A stretch of DNA of 64,000 nt from Solibacillus ferritrahens (GTDB lineage Bacteria; Bacillota; Bacilli; Bacillales_A; Planococcaceae): NCBI RefSeq assembly GCF_037027585.1, contig NZ_JAXCLE010000012.1:1-64000 (forward strand). Reading direction: 5' to 3'. Below, one piece after another: positions 25,936-34,617 of this stretch; position 1 is the first letter of the stretch; every line of letters starts with the position of its first letter. Under the pieces are notes generated by a model. That model was not told where the DNA came from. It ran no database searches and saw only the letters and a list, made by a program, of their open reading frames with translations. The translations under genes and the position numbers were made by a program.

Positions 25936-26538
25936 TTAAAAACCTTTAATTTTTGGTTCAGTTCCATTTTTAATGCGTATAATATTCTCGCGGTGACGAT
26001 AAAAGATAAAGGAAGCTAAAATTGCTACTAAAATAAAGAGCGCATATTCACCCGTAACAATCCAATTAATCGTTACATAGATGATCGCCACTGCTGATGC
26101 AATCATTGAAGTTAAGCTCACCATTTTTGTCGTTTTTAATGAAATGATAAATACAGTAAGTAAAACAAGGAATAATGGCAAATTATAACCTAAGATGATA
26201 CCAGCACTTGTCGCTACGGCTTTACCGCCACGGAAGCTCGCAAATATCGGGAACATATGCCCCGCTGCTGCAACGATACCAAGAATAAGTGGATGAACAG
26301 TACTATCACTGAAAATTGCTAACAGCGGCAATAAAACTGCTGCTGTCCCTTTAAAAATATCAAGTAGCAGTACAGCAATTCCAGGTTTCTTACCTAGAAC
26401 TCTAAATGTATTCGTAGTGCCTAAATTACCGCTGCCTTGCTTTCGGATATCTGTTTTATAAAAAATTTTCCCTATCCATAATGCAGATGGGATGGAACCG
26501 ATTAAATAAGCACAAATAATTATTAAAGCGTTGATCAA
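25936..26538 (-). CDS. plsY: Acyl-phosphate glycerol-3-phosphate acyltransferase
   Basis: A 200-residue membrane enzyme that transfers the acyl group from acyl-phosphate (made by PlsX) to glycerol-3-phosphate, starting phospholipid synthesis. All three PlsY motifs are visible: GSIPSALWIGK (motif 1), the KQGSGNLGTTNTFR loop, and FRGGKAVATSAG (motif 2-3 region), within five membrane helices. Its stem-loop terminator is adjacent. It is divergent from parE, separated by about 300 bases. Confidence 0.97.
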   Translation of the reverse strand: MINALIIICAYLIGSIPSALWIGKIFYKTDIRKQGSGNLGTTNTFRVLGKKPGIAVLLLDIFKGTAAVLLPLLAIFSDSTVHPLILGIVAAAGHMFPIFASFRGGKAVATSAGIILGYNLPLFLVLLTVFIISLKTTKMVSLTSMIASAVAIIYVTINWIVTGEYALFILVAILASFIFYRHRENIIRIKNGTEPKIKGF

Positions 26539-26770
26539 GAAGTTGTGCTCCTTTCAAATGTCAGAATTATTAGTTGGTACTAATAGTATGTTATGAATAT
26601 TCTACAATGTTTTTTAATAGAAGGAAAGAGGTATTATTTTTTCGTAATAACAGGATGGAAACAGGGAAAAAGTTACATTTGTTTATCAACTATTAAAGGA
26701 TAGGCTTTTAAACGTCGGTTTTTGATGATACAATTAGTCTTTGCAAAGCCTAAAAAAGTACGCTCAAACA

Positions 26771-26799
26771 TTGACATCATGCATATTTGAAAGTACGAT
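26771..26799 (+). promoter_or_regulatory. Promoter of parE-parC
   Basis: Perfect -35 TTGACA (26771-26776), 17-base spacer, -10 TACGAT (26794-26799), 48 bases before the TTG start of parE. The plsY side of this 300-base gap shows no further clear signal. Confidence 0.65.
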
Positions 26800-26847
26800 T
26801 AGGTAGTAAATAGAACGTTTGTTTGTATTTTTTGGAGGGGATTGCAT

Positions 26848-28836
26848 TTGGTTAAAAATCAATCGGGTATGTCTTATAATGAAGATGCCATTCAAGTATT
26901 AGAAGGTTTAGAAGCCGTACGAAAAAGACCAGGGATGTATATTGGTTCTACAGATAGTCGAGGTCTTCACCACTTAGTGTACGAAATTGTAGATAACGCA
27001 GTGGATGAAGCACTTGCTGGATTTGGTAATCATATCATCGTGAAGATTCATGAAGATAATAGTATTAGCGTACGAGACCATGGTCGTGGTATGCCTACAG
27101 GTATTCATAAAATGGGTAAGCCAACTCCGGAAATTATTTTTACTGTACTCCATGCAGGTGGTAAATTTGGACAGGGTGGCTACAAAACGAGTGGCGGTTT
27201 ACACGGTGTAGGTTCATCTGTTGTAAATGCTTTGTCCTCATTTTTAGAAGTAACAATTTACCGTGATGGGCAAATTTATCGCCAACGTTTCGAGCAAGGT
27301 GGTAAACCAGCTACATCCCTTGATATGATTGGAAAAACAAAGGAAACAGGTACATTGGTACATTTCCTACCTGATTCAACGATTTTTTCGGCGACAAAGT
27401 ATAATTATGACACGCTGGCAGAGCGCCTGCGTGAATCAGCATTTTTATTAAAAGGTTTAAAAATTGAGTTAATCGATGAGCGTGTTGATGAACGCGGACA
27501 AGGCCAGCATGAAACTTTCTTCTATGAAAATGGTATTGAAGCATTTGTTGCCTACTTGAATGAAGAAAAAGATGTTCTGCATCCTGTTAAATATGTGGAA
27601 GGCATACTTCAGGAAATTGAAGTGGAATTTGCCCTGCAATTTAATGACGGTTATTCCGAAACTATCCTGTCGTTCGTAAACAATGTACGTACACGTGATG
27701 GCGGAACACATGAAACAGGTGCGAAGTCTGCATTAACACGAGTGTTTAATGAATATGCAAGAAAAATTGGTTTATTAAAAGAAAAAGATAAAAATCTGGA
27801 AGGCGTTGACATTCGCGAAGGTTTAACCGCGATTGTTTCAGTGCGTATTCCCGAGAATCTACTACAGTTTGAAGGTCAGACGAAAGGCAAGCTCGGAACA
27901 TCTGAGGCGCGTTATGTTGTCGATACAGTCGTTTCTGAAAAGTTATTGTATGTATTGGAGGAAAACGCAGAGCTTTCGGCATCTTTAGTTCGAAAGGCGA
28001 TTCGTGCTCATCAAGTTCGTGAAGCAGCTCGTAAAGCACGTGATGATGCAAGAAACGGTAAAAAGAAAAAATCGAGTACTTTGCTGTCAGGGAAGCTAAC
28101 GCCTGCACAATCGAAAAATGCGGCGAGAAACGAACTGTATTTAGTAGAGGGTGATTCTGCAGGCGGTTCGGCGAAACAAGGTCGGGATCGTACTTTCCAA
28201 GCCATTTTGCCTTTACGCGGTAAAGTTATCAACACTGAAAAGGCAAAGCTGCAGGACATTATGAAAAACGAGGAAATTGCTACGATTATCCATACTATAG
28301 GAGCGGGTGTCGGCGCGGATTTCAATGTAGAAGATGCCTGCTACGATAAAGTGGTCATTATGACGGATGCCGATACAGATGGCGCACATATTCAAGTACT
28401 TTTACTCACATTTTTCTATCGCTATATGCGTCCATTAATCGAAGCCGGTAAAGTCTACATAGCATTGCCACCATTGTATAAAGTATCTAAAGGGTCTGGG
28501 AAGAAGCAGGAGCTTGTATATGCTTGGACAGAGCAGGAGCTTAGTGCCGCTACGAAGAAAATTGGCAAAGGCTACGTTATCCAACGCTATAAAGGTTTAG
28601 GTGAGATGAATGCCGACCAGCTTTGGGATACAACGATGAATCCGGAAACGCGTACATTAATTCGCGTAAAAATTGAAGATGGTGCTCGTGCGGAACGTCG
28701 TATTACAACATTGATGGGCGATAAAGTTGAGCCCCGACGTAAATGGATTGAATCTAACGTCAACTTCGGCATGGAAGAGGATGCAAGCATTTTAGAAAAT
28801 GAATTCATCCAGCATGAGGAGGCAAAAGATAAATGA
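26848..28836 (+). CDS. parE: DNA topoisomerase IV subunit B
   Basis: A 662-residue ATPase subunit of topoisomerase IV, which unlinks replicated chromosomes. The GHKL ATPase domain begins with VLEGLEAVRKRPGMYIGST, and the ATP-lid GGLHGVGSSVVNALS follows; the Toprim domain has YLVEGDSAGGSAKQGRDR and DADTDGAHI. The ending resembles ParE rather than GyrB. TTG 26848 is preferred to TTG 26842 because GGAGGGG is then seven bases away. It overlaps parC by four bases (ATGA), so the two are translationally coupled. Confidence 0.97.
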   Translation: MVKNQSGMSYNEDAIQVLEGLEAVRKRPGMYIGSTDSRGLHHLVYEIVDNAVDEALAGFGNHIIVKIHEDNSISVRDHGRGMPTGIHKMGKPTPEIIFTVLHAGGKFGQGGYKTSGGLHGVGSSVVNALSSFLEVTIYRDGQIYRQRFEQGGKPATSLDMIGKTKETGTLVHFLPDSTIFSATKYNYDTLAERLRESAFLLKGLKIELIDERVDERGQGQHETFFYENGIEAFVAYLNEEKDVLHPVKYVEGILQEIEVEFALQFNDGYSETILSFVNNVRTRDGGTHETGAKSALTRVFNEYARKIGLLKEKDKNLEGVDIREGLTAIVSVRIPENLLQFEGQTKGKLGTSEARYVVDTVVSEKLLYVLEENAELSASLVRKAIRAHQVREAARKARDDARNGKKKKSSTLLSGKLTPAQSKNAARNELYLVEGDSAGGSAKQGRDRTFQAILPLRGKVINTEKAKLQDIMKNEEIATIIHTIGAGVGADFNVEDACYDKVVIMTDADTDGAHIQVLLLTFFYRYMRPLIEAGKVYIALPPLYKVSKGSGKKQELVYAWTEQELSAATKKIGKGYVIQRYKGLGEMNADQLWDTTMNPETRTLIRVKIEDGARAERRITTLMGDKVEPRRKWIESNVNFGMEEDASILENEFIQHEEAKDK

Positions 28837-31262
28837 GTTTTGTTGAGAAATTTCAGGATTTACCATTAGAAGAAGTAATGGGTGACCGTTTTGGTCGCTA
28901 TTCAAAATATATTATTCAAGATCGTGCATTACCTGACACACGCGATGGCTTAAAACCTGTACAACGCCGTATATTATATGCGATGTTCCATGAAGGTAAT
29001 ACTTTTGACAAACCATTCCGTAAATCCGCGAAAACGGTCGGAAATGTAATCGGTAACTACCATCCGCACGGGGATTCTTCTGTGTATGATGCGATGGTCC
29101 GAATGAGTCAAGATTGGAAAAGCCGTCACATGTTAATTGAAATGCACGGTAACAACGGGTCGGTCGACGGAGATCCGCCGGCTGCGATGCGTTATACAGA
29201 AGCGCGTCTATCAACCATTGCTGCAGAGCTATTGCGTGATATTAATAAAAATACAGTTGAATTCGTACCAAACTTTGATGATCAGGATATGGAACCAACT
29301 GTTTTACCATCACGCTTTCCGAATCTGTTGGTTAATGGAGCTACCGGAATATCTGCTGGTTATGCGACAGACATCCCTCCACATAATTTACAAGAAGCTC
29401 TCGATGCAGTTTTAATGCGTTTAGACAATAAAAACTGTACAGTCGATGAACTGATGACAGTTATAAAAGGACCTGATTTCCCGACAGGTGGCATTATACA
29501 AGGTGTCGATGGTATCAAAAAGGCATTTGAAACAGGGAAAGGAAAAATTATTGTTCGTTCACGCACAGAAATCGAGCAGTTAAAAGGGAATAAAGAGCAA
29601 ATTATTATTTCTGAAATTCCTTTCGAAGTGAATAAGGCGAACATGATTCGTAAAATGGATGAATTACGTGTGAACGATCGTCGTTTAGATGGTATTTCAG
29701 AAATTCGTGATGAATCAGACCGTGATGGAATGCGCATCGTCGTGGAATTAAAAAAAGATGTACAGGCACAAGGTATTTTAAACTTTTTATTAAAATCAAC
29801 GGATTTACAAGTGTCTTATAATTTTAATATGATTGCCATTCATAATCGCCGTCCGATGATGATGACGTTACCTCTTATGCTTGATGCCTATATTGATCAC
29901 CAAAAGGAAATTGTACGTCGCAGATCACAATATGATCTAACACGTGCACAAGATCGATTACATATTGTCGAAGGGCTTATGAAGGCATTATCGATTTTAG
30001 ACGAAGTGATAGAAACAATCCGTGCGTCAAAGGACAAGCGTGATGCAAAAAATAATATTATCGATAAATTCGGCTTTTCGGAAGAGCAGGCAGAAGCAAT
30101 TGTAAGCCTTCAACTTTACCGTCTAACAAATACGGATATAACACAATTACAAAGCGAGCAAGAAGAATTAAGTGAACTCATCTTAAAATTAACAGCGATT
30201 TTGGACGATGAGAAAAAATTAATTCGTGTCATTAAAACTGAGCTAAACGATATTAAAAAGCGTTTTCCATCACCGCGTCTATCAGCTATCGAAGCAGAAA
30301 TAGAAGAGATTAAAGTGACGCGCGATGTATTGGTTCCAAGTGAGGAAGTTGTCGTAACCGTTACAAAAGATGGTTATGTTAAACGTACAAGTCTTCGTTC
30401 GCATAGTGCTTCCAATGGGAAGGATTTCGCAATGAAGGACTCCGATTACTTAATATACGAAGCTAATTTAAATACACAGCATCACTTATTGCTGTTTACG
30501 AGTAAAGGTCACTATATTTACCAGCCGGTCCATGAGTTGCCTGATATTCGTTGGAAAGACTTAGGTCAGCATATTTCAAGTATCGTACCAATTGACTCCA
30601 ATGAGGAAATTATCGAGGTAATTGGAATAGAGACATTTGAGCAGTCGAATGTTTATGTGTTTACAGCTACAAGAGACGGGCAAATTAAACGTTCGGCCCT
30701 TACGGATTATGTTGTAACACGTTATTCAAAACCAATTAAAACGATGAACCTTAAAGGTGACGACGAAATGATCTTTGCGCGTCTTGTTACCGAGGAGGAA
30801 GAAGTTCTATTATCGACAAATACTAGCTATACGATTCGATTCCCAATGGAAGATTTACCTGTGACAGGTGTAAAAACAGCAGGTGTTAAAGGGATAGTTG
30901 TAAAAGAGGGCGAGTATTTAGCTGCTGTCGCTATTTTAGATCCAAAGCAAGAGCAGGAGTTAATTATTGTGACGCAACGCGGTGCTGTTAAGCGAATGCT
31001 ATTAAATGAGCTCGAGCTTGGCAATCGTGCAAAGCGTGGTGTTGTGATTCTTAAAGAGCTAAAAGCGAATCCACACCGTATTTATACGATTTTAGTTGTA
31101 GGTTTTAGAGATACATTTACAATCGAAACAGAAAAAGGTATAGATGAAACAATCCAAGTAACCAATTTAACAAGAGCCGACCGTTATTCCAATGGTTCGC
31201 TTCGTATAGATACTGAAGCAGACGGAGCTATTTCACGGGCTTTTGTCAATCAAAAGGTGTAA
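28833..31262 (+). CDS. parC: DNA topoisomerase IV subunit A
   Basis: An 809-residue DNA-breaking subunit. The winged-helix quinolone region GNYHPHGDSSVYDAMVRM carries Ser and Asp at the usual fluoroquinolone-sensitivity sites, with no resistance substitution seen. The catalytic Tyr is in the MRYTEARLS stretch. The C-terminal domain shows degenerate pinwheel repeats such as GQIKRSAL and GAVKRMLL. It overlaps parE by four bases. A promoter-like unit and terminator lie downstream. Confidence 0.97.
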   Translation: MSFVEKFQDLPLEEVMGDRFGRYSKYIIQDRALPDTRDGLKPVQRRILYAMFHEGNTFDKPFRKSAKTVGNVIGNYHPHGDSSVYDAMVRMSQDWKSRHMLIEMHGNNGSVDGDPPAAMRYTEARLSTIAAELLRDINKNTVEFVPNFDDQDMEPTVLPSRFPNLLVNGATGISAGYATDIPPHNLQEALDAVLMRLDNKNCTVDELMTVIKGPDFPTGGIIQGVDGIKKAFETGKGKIIVRSRTEIEQLKGNKEQIIISEIPFEVNKANMIRKMDELRVNDRRLDGISEIRDESDRDGMRIVVELKKDVQAQGILNFLLKSTDLQVSYNFNMIAIHNRRPMMMTLPLMLDAYIDHQKEIVRRRSQYDLTRAQDRLHIVEGLMKALSILDEVIETIRASKDKRDAKNNIIDKFGFSEEQAEAIVSLQLYRLTNTDITQLQSEQEELSELILKLTAILDDEKKLIRVIKTELNDIKKRFPSPRLSAIEAEIEEIKVTRDVLVPSEEVVVTVTKDGYVKRTSLRSHSASNGKDFAMKDSDYLIYEANLNTQHHLLLFTSKGHYIYQPVHELPDIRWKDLGQHISSIVPIDSNEEIIEVIGIETFEQSNVYVFTATRDGQIKRSALTDYVVTRYSKPIKTMNLKGDDEMIFARLVTEEEEVLLSTNTSYTIRFPMEDLPVTGVKTAGVKGIVVKEGEYLAAVAILDPKQEQELIIVTQRGAVKRMLLNELELGNRAKRGVVILKELKANPHRIYTILVVGFRDTFTIETEKGIDETIQVTNLTRADRYSNGSLRIDTEADGAISRAFVNQKV

Positions 31263-31310
31263 CAGTCGTGTATAATTCAGGTAACATTCACATATGATAA
31301 AAGTAATTCA

Positions 31311-31339
31311 TTGACATGTAAGCCAGACTTTCATACAAT
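31311..31339 (+). promoter_or_regulatory. Strong promoter behind parC
   Basis: TTGACA (31311-31316), 17-base spacer, TACAAT (31334-31339): eleven of twelve consensus bases. No protein gene follows before the terminator at 31384. Confidence 0.7.
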
Positions 31340-31345
31340 GAAGTT

Positions 31346-31413
31346 AGTAAGATTCATGCGTGATGGATCTACAGTAGTACAAGGCGATTGGGTGGCCCCC
31401 AATCGCTTTTTTT
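31346..31413 (+). ncRNA. Candidate small RNA downstream of parC
   Basis: From the predicted start point near 31346 to the terminator (GCGATTGGG/CCCAATCGC, then T7, 31384-31413) the transcript would be about 68 bases. It contains ATG at 31356, but there is no ribosome binding site and the frame runs through the terminator. It could be a stand-alone small RNA, or simply the parC terminator with a chance promoter. Confidence 0.45.
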
Positions 31414-31439
31414 GTTTTTGCAAGGGGTTTATATTAAAA

Positions 31440-31476
31440 TAAAAAAACACCACTTAGGTGGCTAGTCTAAGTGGTG
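31440..31476 (-). terminator. Terminator of the 46-residue protein gene
   Basis: CACCACTTAG/CTAAGTGGTG stem; on the minus strand it is followed by T7, directly after the small gene at 31488-31628. Confidence 0.85.
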
Positions 31477-31487
31477 AAAATACTTTT

Positions 31488-31628
31488 TTACAGCATCATA
31501 CGGAAAAAACGATAAATAGTATCGACAAGACGAAATAAGTCTGTCACGTAACGAAAAATGGCGAGTTTTTCGTTACGCTTCTTTTCCGAAGCAGCCTTAG
31601 CCTTTTCTTTGCGTGATGGATAAGACAC
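31488..31628 (-). CDS. 46-residue basic amphipathic protein
   Basis: A short gene with an excellent AAAGGAGGTG site seven bases before a GTG start and its own terminator just after the stop. The product is MSYPSRKEKAKAASEKKR, then a region with VTDLFRLVDTIYRFFRM: a lysine-rich N-terminus followed by a hydrophobic/aromatic helix with regularly placed arginines, which suggests a membrane-surface peptide. I do not recognise the family. Signals at both ends make it more credible than its length suggests. Confidence 0.75.
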   Translation of the reverse strand: MSYPSRKEKAKAASEKKRNEKLAIFRYVTDLFRLVDTIYRFFRMML

Positions 31629-31738
31629 AGTAGTACACCTCCTTTACAAAAGGAGTCAGCTGGATGCTGCTTTCATATTGTACCATGAAATGTTAAATAG
31701 GAATCTCTCTTTTTAGACAAAGAGACAATAGAAAAACG

Positions 31739-32161
31739 TCAAAGGCTGAGGAAGATTTCTTCAGCTTTCGACGTTTTTTTTATCGTTAACGATTTTACAT
31801 AAGTCCATTTAGCGTACGGTCGTAAAAGAATATTATTTTGCTTTAATGCGCCGAATGAAAATGAAGAGTAATCTTCTTCTACTATGAATTGAAATACAAA
31901 CTGCTGTTCATCATCTGTTCCCGTGAATTGGACGACGTGTTGCCCAGCGCGGGCAGTGAAGTATTCCCAATAAGTCGTTTCATAATGCGTATCAAACACT
32001 TCAGAAATTGATGCATTCTCTTTATATGGCCATTTCTGTGCTTTTATATAATCAATGTAAGGGGAGTCCGTATCAATCTCTGTACCGTTCAGTACAAAGC
32101 CGGTAATACAGCCCATAGCAGCAACACAAATCAAAACACGGAGATGTTGTCCAATCGTCAC
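31739..32161 (-). CDS. Membrane-anchored small protein of unknown function
   Basis: About 140 residues: one N-terminal hydrophobic segment (LRVLICVAAMGCITGFVL), then an exported domain with SISEVFDTHYETTYWEYF, GQHVVQFTGT and FQFIVEEDYSSFSFG. The W-E-Y-F...G..VV.F.G pattern recurs in short Gram-positive exported domains of unknown role. GTG 32161 with GAGGAG eight bases upstream is preferred to GTG 32170. The last codons (KTSKAEEIFLSL) lie inside a long inverted repeat (31733-31783) that also serves as the terminator. Confidence 0.7.
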   Translation of the reverse strand: MTIGQHLRVLICVAAMGCITGFVLNGTEIDTDSPYIDYIKAQKWPYKENASISEVFDTHYETTYWEYFTARAGQHVVQFTGTDDEQQFVFQFIVEEDYSSFSFGALKQNNILLRPYAKWTYVKSLTIKKTSKAEEIFLSL

Positions 32162-32208
32162 GACTCTCACTCCTCAAAAATAAGTGAAATTTCGACCAGT
32201 TGCGTTAT

Positions 32209-32244
32209 AAAAAATCAGCCTCTAACTAGGTTAGAAGCTGATTG
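32209..32244 (-). terminator. Terminator of the first symporter cassette
   Basis: AATCAGC-TCTAAC pairs with GTTAGA-GCTGATT; a T-run follows on the minus strand. Confidence 0.83.
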
Positions 32245-32280
32245 ATTTTCCATGACTTATGAAAAGTAGGGAATATTATC

Positions 32281-33825
32281 TTAGTGTGAAATATCTTGAA
32301 CTGAAATACCTGTTTGCGCTTTAACTTCAACTTCACGATATTTCGCAGCATCCATTTCTTTCGACATTAATGTACCAATAAATCCTCCGATGAAGCCAAG
32401 TGGTACAGAAATGATCGCTGGGTTCGTTAACATAATTAACGGATCACCTACGAAGATTGCTTTACCTTCTACTGGATTCCATACGTTTGGAGACACTGCT
32501 ACTAAAATTAATGCTGAAACTAGACCTGTTAACATGGCTGATACTGCACCTGTTGTATTGAAGCGTTTCCAATAAATCGTGTAAATAATTACTGGTAGGT
32601 TTGCAGATGCCGCGATACAGAATGCTAACGATACTAAGAATGCTACGTTTAACGTCTGAGCACCAAGAGCTAAAAGAATTGATACTACAGAGATAATAAT
32701 CGAACCGATACGAGCTGCCTTAACAGCTTCTTTTTCAGTGATTTTACCCTTTTTAATAATTTGACCATAAATATCATGTGATAGGGCAGATGCACCAGAA
32801 AGTACTAGACCTGCTACTACCGCTAAGATTGTCGCGAATGCTACGGCACATACGAATGAGAATAGGATGTCGCCACCAAGAGCCTGAGCTAATAGTGGGG
32901 CAGCCATATTACCTGCCGGGTTTGCCGCAACGATTTCATCTCTGCCTACGAATGCAGCAGCACCGAAGCCAAGGAAGATTGTTAATACATAGAATAAACC
33001 TACAATCCAAGTAGCCCAAATTACTGAAGAACGAGCTGTTTGCGCATCTTTTACAGTGAAGAAACGCATTAGGATATGCGGAAGACCTGCTGTACCAAGT
33101 ACTAACGCGATAAGCATTGAAATCGTATCAATACCATTTGTGTAGCGTAGTCCAGGATTTAAATATGCTTCACCATGCTCTGTTACAGTAGTCATATGAG
33201 TGAACATGTTTGCAATAGAGAAGTCGAATTTTGCTAATACTAAGAATGAGATAATAATAGTACCTAACATTAAAAGTACTGCTTTAATAATCTGTACCCA
33301 AGAAGTGGCAGTCATACCACCAAATAATACGTATGTTGTCATCATGACACCTACTAAAAGTACAGCCATCCAGTATTCAATACCTAATAGTAATTGAATA
33401 AGGGCACCAGCACCAACTAGCTGAGCGATCATGTAGAATAATACGATTGTAATAGTAGATAATGCTGCTGTACCACGTACTTTTGCTTTATCGAAACGAG
33501 CAGTAATCATATCTGCCAAAGTGAATCGACCTAAGTTACGTAATGGCTCAGCTACGATGTATAAAACTACTAAGTAAGCTACTAAGTATCCGATAGAGAA
33601 GAAGAATCCATCGAAACCGAATAATGCAATCGAACCGGCGATACCTAGGAATGACGCTGCCGATAAATAGTCACCGGCAATTGCTAGTCCATTTTGCCAA
33701 CCAGTTAAACCGCCGCCAGCTGTATAGAAGTCAGACGCACTTGAAGTACGTTTTGAAGCCCACCAAGTAATGACTAAAGTTAAACCTACGATTGCTACGA
33801 AGAAGAATATGGCTGTAAAACTCAT
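32281..33825 (-). CDS. Sodium:solute symporter, cation/acetate (ActP/YwcA) type
   Basis: A 514-residue SSS-family permease with about 13 membrane helices. Recognition features include the ASDFYTAGGGLTGWQNGLAIAGDYLSAASFLG start and YVLFGGMTATSWVQIIKAVLL. The closest characterised relatives import acetate and other short monocarboxylates with sodium or protons. It overlaps its DUF485 partner by four bases. A very similar cassette lies directly upstream at 34618-36509. The two proteins share most motifs and the identical ending of the form VKAHTGISVQD.SH. Confidence 0.93.
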   Translation of the reverse strand: MSFTAIFFFVAIVGLTLVITWWASKRTSSASDFYTAGGGLTGWQNGLAIAGDYLSAASFLGIAGSIALFGFDGFFFSIGYLVAYLVVLYIVAEPLRNLGRFTLADMITARFDKAKVRGTAALSTITIVLFYMIAQLVGAGALIQLLLGIEYWMAVLLVGVMMTTYVLFGGMTATSWVQIIKAVLLMLGTIIISFLVLAKFDFSIANMFTHMTTVTEHGEAYLNPGLRYTNGIDTISMLIALVLGTAGLPHILMRFFTVKDAQTARSSVIWATWIVGLFYVLTIFLGFGAAAFVGRDEIVAANPAGNMAAPLLAQALGGDILFSFVCAVAFATILAVVAGLVLSGASALSHDIYGQIIKKGKITEKEAVKAARIGSIIISVVSILLALGAQTLNVAFLVSLAFCIAASANLPVIIYTIYWKRFNTTGAVSAMLTGLVSALILVAVSPNVWNPVEGKAIFVGDPLIMLTNPAIISVPLGFIGGFIGTLMSKEMDAAKYREVEVKAQTGISVQDISH

Positions 33826-34154
33826 TTGCCTTTACCTCCCTCATACTCTGCAATAATAGCTTTTGCTTCAGAGTCAAATTTGTTTGCACGCGCTACATAG
33901 AAGTGCGCTAATCCCCAAGTCATTACGAATAGGCCAGCTGAATATACCCAAACCCATGTAATGTTGCCGATTGCTTTTTGATGTAGAATTTCAGTGAATG
34001 ACGTCAAGATTGGTAATAACATATAAAGTGCTAAAAAGATTGCCGTCATTGTCCATAGAAATACATTCTTTTTCTTTGCAAGCTGTTTAAAAGATTGCTG
34101 TGATGCGATTCTTTCATAATCAATAATTGGCTTTTGATTATTCCCCATAAACAT
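33822..34154 (-). CDS. DUF485 membrane protein, symporter partner
   Basis: A 110-residue protein with two transmembrane helices (about 34-56 and 66-88), the DUF485 pattern. Such genes nearly always precede ActP-type permeases and are thought to be accessory subunits. Its stop overlaps the start of the permease gene (ATGA), so translation is coupled. GGGGGAATG lies before the start. Confidence 0.92.
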   Translation of the reverse strand: MFMGNNQKPIIDYERIASQQSFKQLAKKKNVFLWTMTAIFLALYMLLPILTSFTEILHQKAIGNITWVWVYSAGLFVMTWGLAHFYVARANKFDSEAKAIIAEYEGGKGK

Positions 34155-34555
34155 TCCCCCGTTTGTGATTAATATTACTGCTTAATGTGCGTAAAATTCT
34201 CTTTTAAGGAATTCACATTTTCATTCTATTTTAGCTGTAACAAAATTGCAATACTTTTTAAGAAAATTATGTGAAAAAACTTTTCGGAAAAATATGTTTA
34301 ATAGAGAAAAAAAGCTACATAACAGAACAGATTAATGTTATTTGTATTTCGTTTATAAGATAGAAAGGTAGACAGCGCAACGTTTACTATGGAATCACAA
34401 AAAGTAGATTTTGAGATTTTGCAGAAATTTATGATAAGAAAATATTATATGTTTTAATAAGAAATAGTAATATTCGAAAAACAATTTACTTTTCAAAATA
34501 TTCTTTTTAGTTTATTCAGAAAATTATATTTATAAAGTAGAAAGCATAAAAAATA
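34155..34555. other. Long spacer between the two symporter cassettes
   Basis: About 400 AT-rich bases without a credible gene on either strand. It must hold the promoter of the 34154 gene; no cre-like or other operator was found by eye. Confidence 0.5.
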
Positions 34556-34597
34556 AGAAAACTGCTCGAAAATGTTGAAATTTCGAGACAGTTTTCT
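34556..34597 (-). terminator. Terminator of the second symporter cassette
   Basis: AGAAAACTG-CTCGAAA pairs with TTTCGAG-CAGTTTTCT; it ends the upstream cassette so the two units are transcribed separately. Confidence 0.85.
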
Positions 34598-34617
34598 ATT
34601 AAATATTTATTTAAATA

